The notes beneath the pieces are model-generated. The model was not told the origin of the DNA and did no database searches. It saw only the letters and a program-made list of their open reading frames with translations. This document shows, in pieces, positions 33,746-42,134 of a DNA stretch of 64,000 nt. Made by a program: the position numbers and the translations under genes. The stretch is taken from assembly GCF_029392895.1 (NCBI RefSeq), contig NZ_CP114200.1, positions 3,689,001 to 3,753,000 of the forward strand. The letters are read 5' to 3'. Source of the DNA: Streptomyces sp. 71268. GTDB lineage: Bacteria; Actinomycetota; Actinomycetes; Streptomycetales; Streptomycetaceae. Within the stretch, counting starts at the first letter, position 1. Every line of letters starts with the position of its first letter.

Positions 33746-36712
33746 ATGAGCGACGACCCCACCCTGCGGCTGCACACCATCGTCCTCGCCGCGCTACGCC
33801 AGGCCGGGCCTCAGCCGCTGGCGCGCGGGCTGGGCTACTGGGCGCAGGGCGTGGAGCCGGCGCCGGACACCACCGAGGAGGGGTTCCGGGACCGGCTGCT
33901 CGGCGGGTACGCGGGCCACCCGCTGGTGGAGCTGTGGCGGCGGGCGGTCACCGCGTGGGACTTCGCCGGGGCACCGGCGTGGTCCACGTTCCCGCCGTGC
34001 ACGGACGCGCGCCGGGCGGACATCTACGCGCTGCTCGCGCTGGACGAGCGGACCCGCAAGGTGCTGACCGAGCTGGTCCCGGTGGCCGTGGCCGACGCGC
34101 CGACCGTCATCAGCACCGAGTTCACCCCCTGGTACACGCCGGCCGCGCAGCAGAGCCGCAACTGGTACTGGCCGGCGTACGAGCGGGTGTTGGAGCGCAA
34201 GGGGTGGCCCGCGGAGGCGCTGGCGGCCCTGGACGAGGCCACCGACCGGGTGGTGGAGCGGTTGGCGGACCCGGCCACCGGCACCGTCTACCAGTCCAAG
34301 GGGCTGGTCGTGGGGCACGTGCAGTCGGGCAAGACGGCGAACTTCACCGGCGTCATCGCCAAGGCCATCGACTCCGGCTACCGGCTGGTGATCGTCCTCG
34401 CCGGCACCCTGAACCTGCTGCGCCAACAGACCCAGCGGCGGCTGGACATGGAGCTGGTCGGCCGCGAGAACATCCTGCGCGGCGGCGACGAGACCGAGTC
34501 GGACTACGCGGACGACCCGGAGTGGCACCGGGGCGGGTTCCTCACTCACGGCGGGCTCCCGTCGGTGCTCGGCGCCTTCGACATCATGCGGATGACCACG
34601 CGCGACAACGACTACCGGCGACTCCTCCAGGGCATCACGGCGCTGGAGTTCGAGAAGCAGGAGCCCGCGCTGCCGCTGTACGACCCGCGGAACCTGCACC
34701 GCAGCGCGGCCCGGCTGATGGTGGTGAAGAAGAACAAGACGGTATTGACGAAGCTTCTCAAGGACCTGAAAAAGATCCGCACGCCGCTCGCCGAGATCCC
34801 CGTCCTCATCATCGACGACGAATCCGACCAGGCGTCCGTCAACACCTCCGACCCTCGGAAACTCCGCGAGGGCAAGGCCGAACGCACCGCCATCAACGGC
34901 CTGGTCTCCAGCCTGTTGGCGCAGTTGCCACGGGCGCAGTACGTGGGGTACACCGCGACCCCGTTCGCCAATGTCTTCATCGACCCCGGCGACACGGCCG
35001 ACATCTTCCCGAAGGACTTCATCGTCTCGCTGCCGGCACCCCCGGACTACATGGGCATTCGGGCCTTCCACGACCTCGATTCCGGAATTCCGTGGTCGGA
35101 GCGCACGTACGCCAATTCGCAGGGCAAGGCGCACGTGCGCGATATCCCGCCGACCTCGGGCGAGGCGGACGGCGCCTCGCTCCAGCAGGCCATGGACGCG
35201 TTCGTGCTCTCCGCGGCCATCAAGCTCTACCGGGAGCGACACGACCCGCGCGACGTGTCGTACCCGCACCACACGATGCTCGTGCACGAGTCGGTGCGCA
35301 CCGCCGACCACCGGGCGCTGGCCGAACGGCTGACCGCGATGTGGCATTCCGCCGGCTATCTGGGCCCGGTCGGGCACGCCCGGTTGCGCGCCCTGTTCGA
35401 GACCGACTTCGCGCCCGTCTCCGCCGCCCGCCACGCCGGATACGCGACGCCGGCCAGCTTCGCCGAGGTGGCCGAGCACATCGGCGCGGCCTACATCCGC
35501 ATCGGCGGCGACGAGAACCCCGTACTCGTGGTGAACAGCGACAAGGACATCGAGCAGGGCACCGCCGACTTCGACAAGCGGTCCCTGTGGAAGATCCTGG
35601 TCGGCGGCGCGAAGCTGTCCCGTGGCTTCACCGTCGAGGGCCTGACGATCTCCTACTACCGGCGCACCACGACGCAGGCCGACACGCTGATGCAGATGGG
35701 CCGCTGGTTCGGCTTCCGCAAGGGCTACCGGGACCTGGTGCGGCTGTACATCAGCCGTGGCGAGGCGTACGGCAAGAAGGAGATCGACCTGTACGACGCG
35801 TTCGAGGCGGTCTGCCGGGACGAGGAGAGCTTCCGCGCCGAACTGGACCGGTACGCGCCGCTGATCGACGGGAAGCCGCAGGTCACGCCGGCGCAGGTGC
35901 CGCCGCTCGTGGCGCAGCACCTGCCGTGGCTCAAGCCCACGAGCGCCAACAAGATGTACAACGCCGAACTCATCGAGATCCGCTCCCCCGGCACCTGGAT
36001 CGAGCCGTCGGCCTACGCGGGCCAGCCCGCGTCCGTACGCCGCAACGCCGAGCGCTGGCAGCCGCTGCTGGCCGAACTCGGCGGCGACGACGTGCCGTTC
36101 ACCAACCCACCGGACAGCTCCAGCGCGCTGGTGCGCCGCTTCCCGGCCCGTACGACGATGGTCGAGCACGGCAGGCTGGTGGGCGTCCTGGAGAGCCTGG
36201 AGTGGGACCGGCCCCACCTGTTCCAGCCGCACCTGACCTACCTCAAGCAGTTGGACGGCAGGCTCGCGCGGGTGGACGACTGGCTGCTGGTCGCCCCGCA
36301 GTTGGTGGCCAGGGACCGGTTGCAGGCCACCATCATCGACTCGCCGCCGCTGTCCCTGGCCCAGCGCAGCAAGGCCCCGTTCCGCGACTCGTTCAGCCGC
36401 GTCACCGGCTTCGAGCACCGGGTGGCGGCCGAGCGGCTGATCGCCGACGCGGGTCGGGCCGGGTCGCTGGTGAGCCCGTCGCAGGGGGTGGCGCTGCTCT
36501 ACCCGGTCCTCGACATCACCGGCGACCGCCCCGTACACGACGCCATCACCGACGGCGTGGCCGACGCCTCCCGCGTGATCATGGCGTTCGCGCTGCTGCC
36601 GCCGCGCAGCGCCATCGACACCAAGCGGCGCCTGGTGCACTTCCGCGCGAAGATCTCCGCGCTGCGGGACGCGCCCATCGTGGACGTCCACGGCGCACCG
36701 GCCGACCGCTGA
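33746..36712 (+). CDS. Z1-domain P-loop ATPase, third gene of MZA-like operon
   Basis: A 988-residue protein whose ATG follows the upstream stop after one base. Superfamily-2-like ATPase motifs are present: Walker A GHVQSGKTA (190-198), Walker B VLIIDDESD (353-361), motif III YVGYTATPFANV (399-410), and a motif VI analogue QMGRWFGFRKGY (650-661). LSRGFTVEGLTISYYRR (624-640) with the QMGRWFGF motif is the signature of the Z1 domain (PF10593). N-terminal ~180 residues and C-terminal ~270 residues look like accessory recognition domains. The protein probably translocates on or remodels DNA. Z1 proteins are established members of MZA-type antiphage systems and related restriction-like loci. The operon ends here at a palindromic terminator. 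Confidence 0.9.
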   Translation: MSDDPTLRLHTIVLAALRQAGPQPLARGLGYWAQGVEPAPDTTEEGFRDRLLGGYAGHPLVELWRRAVTAWDFAGAPAWSTFPPCTDARRADIYALLALDERTRKVLTELVPVAVADAPTVISTEFTPWYTPAAQQSRNWYWPAYERVLERKGWPAEALAALDEATDRVVERLADPATGTVYQSKGLVVGHVQSGKTANFTGVIAKAIDSGYRLVIVLAGTLNLLRQQTQRRLDMELVGRENILRGGDETESDYADDPEWHRGGFLTHGGLPSVLGAFDIMRMTTRDNDYRRLLQGITALEFEKQEPALPLYDPRNLHRSAARLMVVKKNKTVLTKLLKDLKKIRTPLAEIPVLIIDDESDQASVNTSDPRKLREGKAERTAINGLVSSLLAQLPRAQYVGYTATPFANVFIDPGDTADIFPKDFIVSLPAPPDYMGIRAFHDLDSGIPWSERTYANSQGKAHVRDIPPTSGEADGASLQQAMDAFVLSAAIKLYRERHDPRDVSYPHHTMLVHESVRTADHRALAERLTAMWHSAGYLGPVGHARLRALFETDFAPVSAARHAGYATPASFAEVAEHIGAAYIRIGGDENPVLVVNSDKDIEQGTADFDKRSLWKILVGGAKLSRGFTVEGLTISYYRRTTTQADTLMQMGRWFGFRKGYRDLVRLYISRGEAYGKKEIDLYDAFEAVCRDEESFRAELDRYAPLIDGKPQVTPAQVPPLVAQHLPWLKPTSANKMYNAELIEIRSPGTWIEPSAYAGQPASVRRNAERWQPLLAELGGDDVPFTNPPDSSSALVRRFPARTTMVEHGRLVGVLESLEWDRPHLFQPHLTYLKQLDGRLARVDDWLLVAPQLVARDRLQATIIDSPPLSLAQRSKAPFRDSFSRVTGFEHRVAAERLIADAGRAGSLVSPSQGVALLYPVLDITGDRPVHDAITDGVADASRVIMAFALLPPRSAIDTKRRLVHFRAKISALRDAPIVDVHGAPADR

Positions 36713-36726
36713 CGCGAACGCCCCCC

Positions 36727-36744
36727 GGTCCGCCCGGGCGGACC
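36727..36744. terminator. Perfect 18-bp palindrome between convergent Z1 and LuxR genes
   Basis: GGTCCGCCC-GGGCGGACC is fully self-complementary and lies 14 nt after the Z1 stop and 12 nt before the end of the minus-strand LuxR gene. It can form a 7-bp stem with a CCGG loop in RNA from either strand, so it may be a bidirectional terminator. Confidence 0.55.
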
Positions 36745-36755
36745 ACCCGCCCGGG

Positions 36756-37385
36756 CTACTTCATCGCGGTGGGGCGCGCGTTCCTGTCGTACGCGTGGAA
36801 GACGGCGGCCAGTTGGGCGCGGCTGCGGCAGCCCAGCTTGCGCAGCACGTTGGAGACGTGGAACTTCACGGTGCTCAGCTCGACGCTCAGCCGGTCGGCG
36901 ATCTCGGGGTTGGACAGGCCCTCGGCGACGAGCACCGCGACGTCCTCCTCGCGGCCGGTGAGCCGGCCGGCGGTGGGCGGCTGCGGGGCCGGCGGGCGCT
37001 GGGCCGCGCCGGGGCCGGCGAGCACGCAGGGCACCAGTTCCGGGGAGATCCAGCCCCGGCCGCTGAGCACCTCGCGCACCGCGGCGACGTAGCCGTGGTC
37101 GGGGTCGTCGCGGCTCACGACGCCGGCCACCGACTGCCGCGACGGCGAGCGCCAGAACGGGTCGCTCACGCCGTTGACCAGCGCGATCACCCGCGTCCCG
37201 ATGCGGGCGAAGGAGGGTTCGGCGGCGAGGGCGCGAGATTCCACGACGGCCACGTCCACGGCGGGCGCGAGCCGGCCGCGCTGGGTCTTGGTCCAGGAGG
37301 CGACACCCCAGCCGGGCGCTGTCAGCGCGTCACCCACGCGCCGGTGCAACGAGGGAGAACTGATGACGAGAACAATGCGACCCAT
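36756..37385 (-). CDS. LuxR-type response-regulator-like protein with degenerate receiver domain
   Basis: 209 residues from an ATG behind AGGGGAAG. The N-terminal ~115 residues follow the receiver-domain order (MGRIVLVISSPSLHRRVG; PAVDVAVVESRALA; GTRVIALVNG), but the acidic pair after the first strand is Ser-Ser and the phospho-acceptor position at the end of strand 3 is Glu. The C-terminal LuxR/NarL helix-turn-helix is intact (LTGREEDVAVLVAEGLSNPEIADRLSVELSTVKFHVSNVLRKLG, about 143-190). Such atypical response regulators act without phosphorylation, sometimes with a ligand. No histidine kinase is nearby. It is convergent with the defence operon; regulation of that operon by it is possible but unsupported. 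Confidence 0.85.
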   Translation of the reverse strand: MGRIVLVISSPSLHRRVGDALTAPGWGVASWTKTQRGRLAPAVDVAVVESRALAAEPSFARIGTRVIALVNGVSDPFWRSPSRQSVAGVVSRDDPDHGYVAAVREVLSGRGWISPELVPCVLAGPGAAQRPPAPQPPTAGRLTGREEDVAVLVAEGLSNPEIADRLSVELSTVKFHVSNVLRKLGCRSRAQLAAVFHAYDRNARPTAMK

Positions 37386-38163
37386 GGCTTCCCCTTGCCT
37401 GGATTCAGGTCGACGGCCGCGCCGCCGATGCGCCTGAACAGGGCAACCAAACCGACAGAAACGCCCGGCGAGCGCATACTTTTCGTAGTCGAACGCTTCC
37501 GGGAAGTCAGCGTGAATAGCCGCTCGACGTTGGTCAGACGTCGATCAGCGCCGGCCATCGGCAGCCCCATCGAGTAGCCGGAACTTAGCACATCCGGTTG
37601 ACGAGACTTAGTGCGCGTGCACAATCCCCCGCTGTAGTCGGTGAGTAGCGGATGCGTAATCGCGGGCAATGACGCGTAATACTTCACGCCCCGGCGGGGG
37701 TTTCCGCCCGCGCCCGGGCCGCGTTCGGCGGCGGGTAATGCCCAGGCAATGGCGGAGTTATGGATGGGCGTCGCGACCCCTTCCACGGTGCCCGGTTCGG
37801 CGCTTTCTCTTTGCCCGAAAAATGCCCGGAGTTGAGAACCGGGGCGGCCGTTTTCCCCTCCGCGTCCGCGGGGTTGGGCGCGCGCGGCGTCGCCGCCACC
37901 CGTCCGGGCAGGTAGGCGAGCCCGCTGGCGCCCGGCCGGCCCGACGGGCGCCACCGGGTGCGCGCGGAGGTCGGGCTGACCGAACGGGAGCCGGCCGTCC
38001 GGCAGTTGAGGCCCGGCCCGCGCGGCGCCCGCCAGGAGATCCCGCTCGGCGCCCGCCGACGAGATCCCGTCCAACGCCCGCCGAGGTCCCGTTCGGCGCC
38101 CGCTCGCTCGGCGCAAGCGACGAGATCCGGCGCGGGGGCCCGGCGGCGCCGGCGGCTACCGGC
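37386..38163. other. 778-bp intergenic region, left half relatively AT-rich
   Basis: No supported gene. Nucleotides 37430-37680 are clearly less GC-rich than the surroundings (for example ACTTTTCGTAGTCGAACG and ATGCGTAATCGCGGGCAATG), with GCGTAAT twice near 37650-37675. This is the upstream region of the LuxR gene and probably its promoter. The right half returns to high GC and contains the tandem repeat described at 38026-38130. The region between the two genes could also be a decayed gene; I saw no coding remnants. Confidence 0.5.
38026..38130. repeat. Imperfect tandem repeats of a GAGATCCCG...GCGCCCGC unit
   Basis: Four copies of a unit of roughly 22-27 bp (GGAGATCCCGCTCGGCGCCC and variants) begin near 38034, 38060, 38084 and 38118. 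They are located just downstream of the aldo/keto reductase gene. Confidence 0.55.
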
Positions 38164-39129
38164 TCAGGTCGACGCCTCGGTCAGCGCGGCGATCTCCGCG
38201 GCCGTGAGTTCCAGGTCCGCCACGGCCAGCAGCGGCGGCAGTTGCTCCAGCGTGCGGGCGCTGGCGATCGGGGCCACCACCGTGGGCTGCGCGGCCAGCC
38301 AGGCCAGGGCCACCGTCGCGATCTCGACGCCGCCGTGCGCCGCGGCCACCTCGTCGAGGGCGGCGAGCACTCGCGGCCCCCGCTCGCTGTCCAGGTACCG
38401 CTGGACCGACTCGGCGCGCACCGAGCCCTCCGGCGTGCTGCCGGGCCGGTACTTGCCGGTGAGGAAGCCGGCCGCCAGCGCGAAGTACGGGACCGTCGCC
38501 AGGCCCCGCTCGGCCGCGACGCGGGACAGGTCGCCCTCGTAGGTGTCCCGCGAGACCAGGTTGTAGTGCGGCTGGAGCGCCACGTACCGCGCCAGGCCCT
38601 CCCGCTCGGAGGCGTCCAGGGCCTCGGTGAGCCGGGCGGCCGTGATGTTGGAGGCCGCGATCTGGCGGACCTTGCCCTCCCGGACCAGGCCGTCCAGAGT
38701 GGTGAGGAAGTCCTCGACCGGCAGCGACTCGTCGTCGTAGTGCGTGTAGTACAGGTCGATGTGGTCGGTGCGCAGGCGGCGCAGGGAGGCCTCCACGTCA
38801 GCCCTGATCACCTCGGCGCGCAGCCCGCGCCGCTCCGGCGAGCCGCCGCCCACCTTGGTCGCGATGACCACGTCGTCCCGCCTGCCGCGCGCGGCGAGCC
38901 AGTTGCCGATGATGGTCTCCGACTCACCGCCCGAGTTGCCCGGCACCCAGGCCGAGTAGACGTCGGCGGTGTCGACGAAGTTGCCGCCGGCCCCCGTGTA
39001 GGCGTCCAGGATGGCGAAGGACTGCGCCTCGTCGGCGCCCCACCCGAAGACGTTGCCCCCCAGCGAGAGGGGGAAGACCTCGACGTCACCGATCCGGCGC
39101 GTCCGCGTGCTCTGTGCGTTCTCGACCAT
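38164..39129 (-). CDS. Aldo/keto reductase
   Basis: The ATG at 39129 gives 321 residues (MVENAQSTRTRRIGDVEVFPLSLGGNVFGWG); a TTG 12 nt upstream has no better ribosome site. The TIM-barrel AKR signature is complete. It includes FVDTADVYSAW (Asp and Tyr of the catalytic tetrad), VVIATKVGGG (Lys), HIDLYYTHYDDESLPVEDFLTTLDGLVREGKVRQI (His and the AKR domain helix), and PIASARTLEQL (NADPH phosphate binding). It most resembles the YajO/Tas-like group acting on small aldehydes or ketones. Single gene by position; divergence to the M23 peptidase gene is excluded because both are on the minus strand. Physiological substrate unknown. Confidence 0.92.
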   Translation of the reverse strand: MVENAQSTRTRRIGDVEVFPLSLGGNVFGWGADEAQSFAILDAYTGAGGNFVDTADVYSAWVPGNSGGESETIIGNWLAARGRRDDVVIATKVGGGSPERRGLRAEVIRADVEASLRRLRTDHIDLYYTHYDDESLPVEDFLTTLDGLVREGKVRQIAASNITAARLTEALDASEREGLARYVALQPHYNLVSRDTYEGDLSRVAAERGLATVPYFALAAGFLTGKYRPGSTPEGSVRAESVQRYLDSERGPRVLAALDEVAAAHGGVEIATVALAWLAAQPTVVAPIASARTLEQLPPLLAVADLELTAAEIAALTEAST

Positions 39130-39294
39130 GTGCAGAGCCAACGGCCCGGCCCGGGGCGCTATTCCGCGCGTGCCACGTACGGCGGGAGCGCGCCGGGGAG
39201 CGCGCCCCCGGCGTGCGGGCGGACGGAGGGTCGTGCGGAGGGGGCGGGCCGTGCGGGGGGCAGGCGGGCGCGGGACCCGGGCCCGCCGCTCTCG

Positions 39295-40416
39295 TTACGG
39301 CTGGAGGCCGTGCTCCCGCAGCCACGCCATCGGGTCGACCGGCGCGCCGCCGCTCGGGCGCACTTCGAGGTGCAGGTGCGCGCCGGTCACGTTGCCGGTC
39401 GCGCCCACCCGGCCGATGACGTCACCGGTGGAGACCTCGCCCGAGGTCTGCGTCATGGACGACAGGTGGCAGTACCAGACCTCGGTGCCGTCGGGGAGCG
39501 TCAGCACGATGCGGTAGCCGTACGAACCCGCCCAGCCGGCCTGCGTGATGGTCCCGCCGTGCACCGCCTTGACCGGCGTGCCGGTCGGGGCGGCGAAGTC
39601 GAGGCCGGTGTGGTTCGCCGACCACATGTCGCCGGCCTGGCCGAACGTGGAGGTCACCGTGTACGAGCTGAGCGGCATCGCGTAGCTCGCGGCCAGCTTC
39701 GCGCGGCGCTCGGCCTCGGCCTTACGCCGGGCCTCCTCCTCCGCCTCGCGCTTGGCCTCCGCCTCCGCGGCCCGCTGCTTCTCGACCTCGGCGGCCTTCT
39801 TGCGGGCCGCCTCGTCCGCGGCCTTGCGCGCCGCCGCCCGCTCGGCGGCCTCGCGCTCGGCCTCGTCGGCGGCGCTCTGCTGGGTCTCGGCCTGCTGGAG
39901 GATGCGGGCGCGCAGCACCTCGCCCGCGTTGGTCGTGCCGTTCGCGGACTCCTCGGCCGTCAGGCCGGCCTGACTGAGCGGGGCCTGGCCGGCGGCCCGC
40001 GGCGCGGCCTCGTACCGCTGGTCACCGCTCCCGCCGTCGGATATGAGGGACCCGACGCCGGGAAGCTCGTCGACGTCGGGCAGGGAGTGCGTGACCTCGT
40101 CGGCGACGTGGCCGAGGTCGGGCATCGATATCGGGGCCTTGGGGCGGTCCTTGGCGCTCGCCATGCCGCCGGCGCCGACCGCCGCGATGACGCCCACGCC
40201 GAGCACGGCGCCGCCACGGGCCATCGTGGTGCCGCGCTGTTTGACCACGCGGTGCCGGCCACGGACCGGGGCGACGGATTCGGCGGTGGGGTTCCACTCC
40301 TCCCAGGGGCCCTCGCGGAGGTCGTCCCGGGGCTCCCCCCAGGGAGGCCCGGCGAGGTCGTCGACCCCGTCGTGCGCGGGTGAAGCCTGGTCGAGGGCAG
40401 ACCTGTTGGACGCCAC
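39295..40416 (-). CDS. M23-family peptidoglycan endopeptidase with coiled coil, riboswitch-controlled
   Basis: The GTG at 40416 (VASNRSALDQASPAHDG) has AAAGGAG 9 nt upstream and gives 373 residues. A cytoplasmic N-terminus is followed by a membrane/signal segment near residues 67-85 (GGAVLGVGVIAAVGAGGMASA), a long Ala/Glu/Arg coiled coil (about 175-245: AADEAEREAAERAAARKAADE), and a C-terminal M23 LytM domain. Its zinc ligands are NHTGLDFAAPTG (His and Asp) and GAHLHLEVRP (HxH), with a YCHLSSM substrate strand, so it should be catalytically active. It cleaves peptidoglycan cross-links outside the membrane. The transcript begins with a c-di-AMP riboswitch, matching the established control of cell-wall hydrolases in Streptomyces dormancy and germination. 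Confidence 0.93.
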   Translation of the reverse strand: MASNRSALDQASPAHDGVDDLAGPPWGEPRDDLREGPWEEWNPTAESVAPVRGRHRVVKQRGTTMARGGAVLGVGVIAAVGAGGMASAKDRPKAPISMPDLGHVADEVTHSLPDVDELPGVGSLISDGGSGDQRYEAAPRAAGQAPLSQAGLTAEESANGTTNAGEVLRARILQQAETQQSAADEAEREAAERAAARKAADEAARKKAAEVEKQRAAEAEAKREAEEEARRKAEAERRAKLAASYAMPLSSYTVTSTFGQAGDMWSANHTGLDFAAPTGTPVKAVHGGTITQAGWAGSYGYRIVLTLPDGTEVWYCHLSSMTQTSGEVSTGDVIGRVGATGNVTGAHLHLEVRPSGGAPVDPMAWLREHGLQP

Positions 40417-40742
40417 GGAGGCGTGCTCCTTTCCTTCCTTCTCGCCTACCGGGTTAGCTGACGGGTTCGGAGCAGGAAGGTCTCCTACGGGTCGCGCACG
40501 ATCCGATTCACCCCAAGGGTTGGTTCCCCGGTTCCCTCGCCGCGGCACCGCCCTGATCTGCGATGACGCGCCTACGGGATTCGGCGACGGCGCACGGTGC
40601 CGCCTCTGGCGACGGCTGTGACGACCGCGCTGCGTTATCGAACGTTAATAGAGGGCCGGGTGTGATTCCAAGCCGTTCCGGGGAATAAGGGCCCCGCTTT
40701 GACGAGGTGCCAGCACATCGTCAGCACAGTGGTCAAGATCGG
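40417..40742. other. Upstream region of the M23 gene
   Basis: About 326 nt between two minus-strand genes. The left half is the riboswitch described separately. The right half (40600-40742) contains AT-richer promoter-like sequence on the minus strand, with CTTGACCACTGTGCTG and TATTAACGTTCGATAAC, the latter about 30 nt upstream of the riboswitch start. I see no additional gene. Confidence 0.55.
40438..40590 (-). promoter_or_regulatory. Cyclic di-AMP riboswitch (ydaO/yuaA type)
   Basis: Read on the minus strand, the leader of the M23 gene contains the conserved ydaO blocks in order. First comes GTCGCCGAATCCCGTAGGCG. Next are CGGGGAACCAACCC and GGGGTGAATCGG, followed by GTAGGAGACCTTCC and GAACCCGTCAGCTAACCC, and finally CCGGTAGGCGAG just before the ribosome site. 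This class senses c-di-AMP and in Streptomyces attenuates transcription of peptidoglycan-remodelling genes. The boundaries are approximate. A separate terminator hairpin was not resolved; the ~20 nt between aptamer and start leave little room, so control may act at translation or by overlap with the GGAAGGAAAGGAG segment. Confidence 0.9.
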
Positions 40743-41912
40743 CTACCCAGCGCGTTCGTCGGCCGCCCGCTGGCCGCGTCGGACGGCCACCATGCCGGGC
40801 GCGCCGGCCCGGCGCAGCGCGAGCAGTGCCATGTCGTCGGCGCGCTGGCCCTCGGTGTGCCGCATGACGTCGGCGATCAGCGCGTCCAGGAGGGCGTCCG
40901 GGCTGGCGAAGCGACGGCCGCTCAGCCGCCGCGCCGGCTCGTAGAACCGCCCGCTCGCGTCGCGCGCCTCCGTCACCCCGTCCGTCAACAGCAGCAGCGC
41001 CGCCCCGGCCGGGAACGGCAGCTCCTCCACGGTGTCCCGCCAGGCCGCCACGTCCCGCATGCCGAGCGGCAGGGCGTTGGCCTCGGGGCTCAGCTCACGC
41101 ACCTGGCCCGTGGGGAGCAGCAACAGGGGCGGCGGGTGGCCCCGGTTGATCAGCCGCAGCCCGCCGCTCCCGTCGCCGATCTCGGCCAGCACGGCGGTGG
41201 TGAACCCCTCGAACTGGTCGAGGCCCACCCGCCGATCACCCTCCCGGTCGAGCGCACGCTCCAGCCGGTCGGCCAGCCCCTCCAGGGTGCGCTCCTGCTC
41301 CGCGGCCTCCCGGAAGGCCCCGATCACCACGGCCACGGCCTCCACGGCCTCAAGCCCCTTGCCCCGTACGTCGCCGATGATGGCCCGCACGCCGTGCGGC
41401 GACTCCTGCACGGCGAACAGGTCGCCGCCGATCCGCGCGTCGGTCTGCGCCGCGACGTACCGCGCGGCGATCCGCAGCGAACCGATGCGGCTCGGGGGCG
41501 TGGGCAGCACGGCGCGCTGCGCGGCCTCGGCGACGACGCGTACGGTCGCGAGTTGGCGGAAGTTGCGCCGCACCACCCGGTTGATCGCCAGCGCCAGCAG
41601 CGCGACGGTGCACACGGTGACGACCTCGGTCACCGACAGGGCCTGGTCGTCGCCGCTGTGGAAGGTCGCGAGCAGCACCGACGCCACGGCGGCCGTGGCG
41701 GCCACCGCGGCCGTGCCGCGCAGCGAGAACAGCGGCGCGGCGACCAGGGAGGCGGCGGACAGGAAGGGCGAGGCGGTGTAGTGCATCGGCATCAGGAGGT
41801 CGAAGACCACGCCGCCGACCAGCAGGAACGCGGGCAGCCAGCGGGCGACGCTCCGGGCCCACGCGGCTCGCGGCGACTCCGCGCCCGCACCGGCCCACCC
41901 AGGACTCCCCAC
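40743..41912 (-). CDS. Membrane-anchored PP2C (SpoIIE/RsbU-type) serine phosphatase
   Basis: I choose the GTG at 41912 (VGSPGWAGAGAESPR) because GGGAG precedes it by 7 nt; 389 residues result. Three to four membrane helices come first (WLPAFLLVGGVVFDLLM; FLSAASLVAAPLFSL; AVAATAAVASVLLATF; VTEVVTVCTVALLALAI). They are followed by a PP2C catalytic domain with the acidic metal-binding motifs GGDLFAV, GDVRGKGLEAV, LLTDGVTEARD and RADDMALLAL. No sensor or kinase domain is present. Such enzymes dephosphorylate anti-anti-sigma factors and activate stress or development sigma factors in actinobacteria; no partner is next to it. Confidence 0.9.
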   Translation of the reverse strand: MGSPGWAGAGAESPRAAWARSVARWLPAFLLVGGVVFDLLMPMHYTASPFLSAASLVAAPLFSLRGTAAVAATAAVASVLLATFHSGDDQALSVTEVVTVCTVALLALAINRVVRRNFRQLATVRVVAEAAQRAVLPTPPSRIGSLRIAARYVAAQTDARIGGDLFAVQESPHGVRAIIGDVRGKGLEAVEAVAVVIGAFREAAEQERTLEGLADRLERALDREGDRRVGLDQFEGFTTAVLAEIGDGSGGLRLINRGHPPPLLLLPTGQVRELSPEANALPLGMRDVAAWRDTVEELPFPAGAALLLLTDGVTEARDASGRFYEPARRLSGRRFASPDALLDALIADVMRHTEGQRADDMALLALRRAGAPGMVAVRRGQRAADERAG

Positions 41913-42134
41913 GCGTTCGCTCCCGCTCTCGGCTGGCCCGCACCCGGCACAGCGCCCCGCCAGGTGCGTCCGTCCCAGCCTGGGGCTCGCGCGCCGGGCG
42001 AGCGACCCGGAGGCGGCCAAGCGGGCGTACGCGCGCCCGCCGTAGGGCGGGCGGCTGGGCCGGGGGCGGGTGGCCGGTCTTCTGGCTTGACGGCTGGGCC
42101 GGGCGGGCCGGGGCGGGGCCGGCCCGGTGCGTTG

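Noticed and set aside
33794..36691. A 965-residue minus-strand frame opposite the Z1 gene
   Set aside because: The plus-strand Z1 protein has clear motifs and codon bias; the antisense frame has none.
31127..36712. Presence of an AIPR gene or a DNA methyltransferase in the defence-like operon
   Set aside because: Searched both flanks: a lectin gene and a LuxR gene border the three genes, and the sequence between the operon and the LuxR gene is only ~43 nt.
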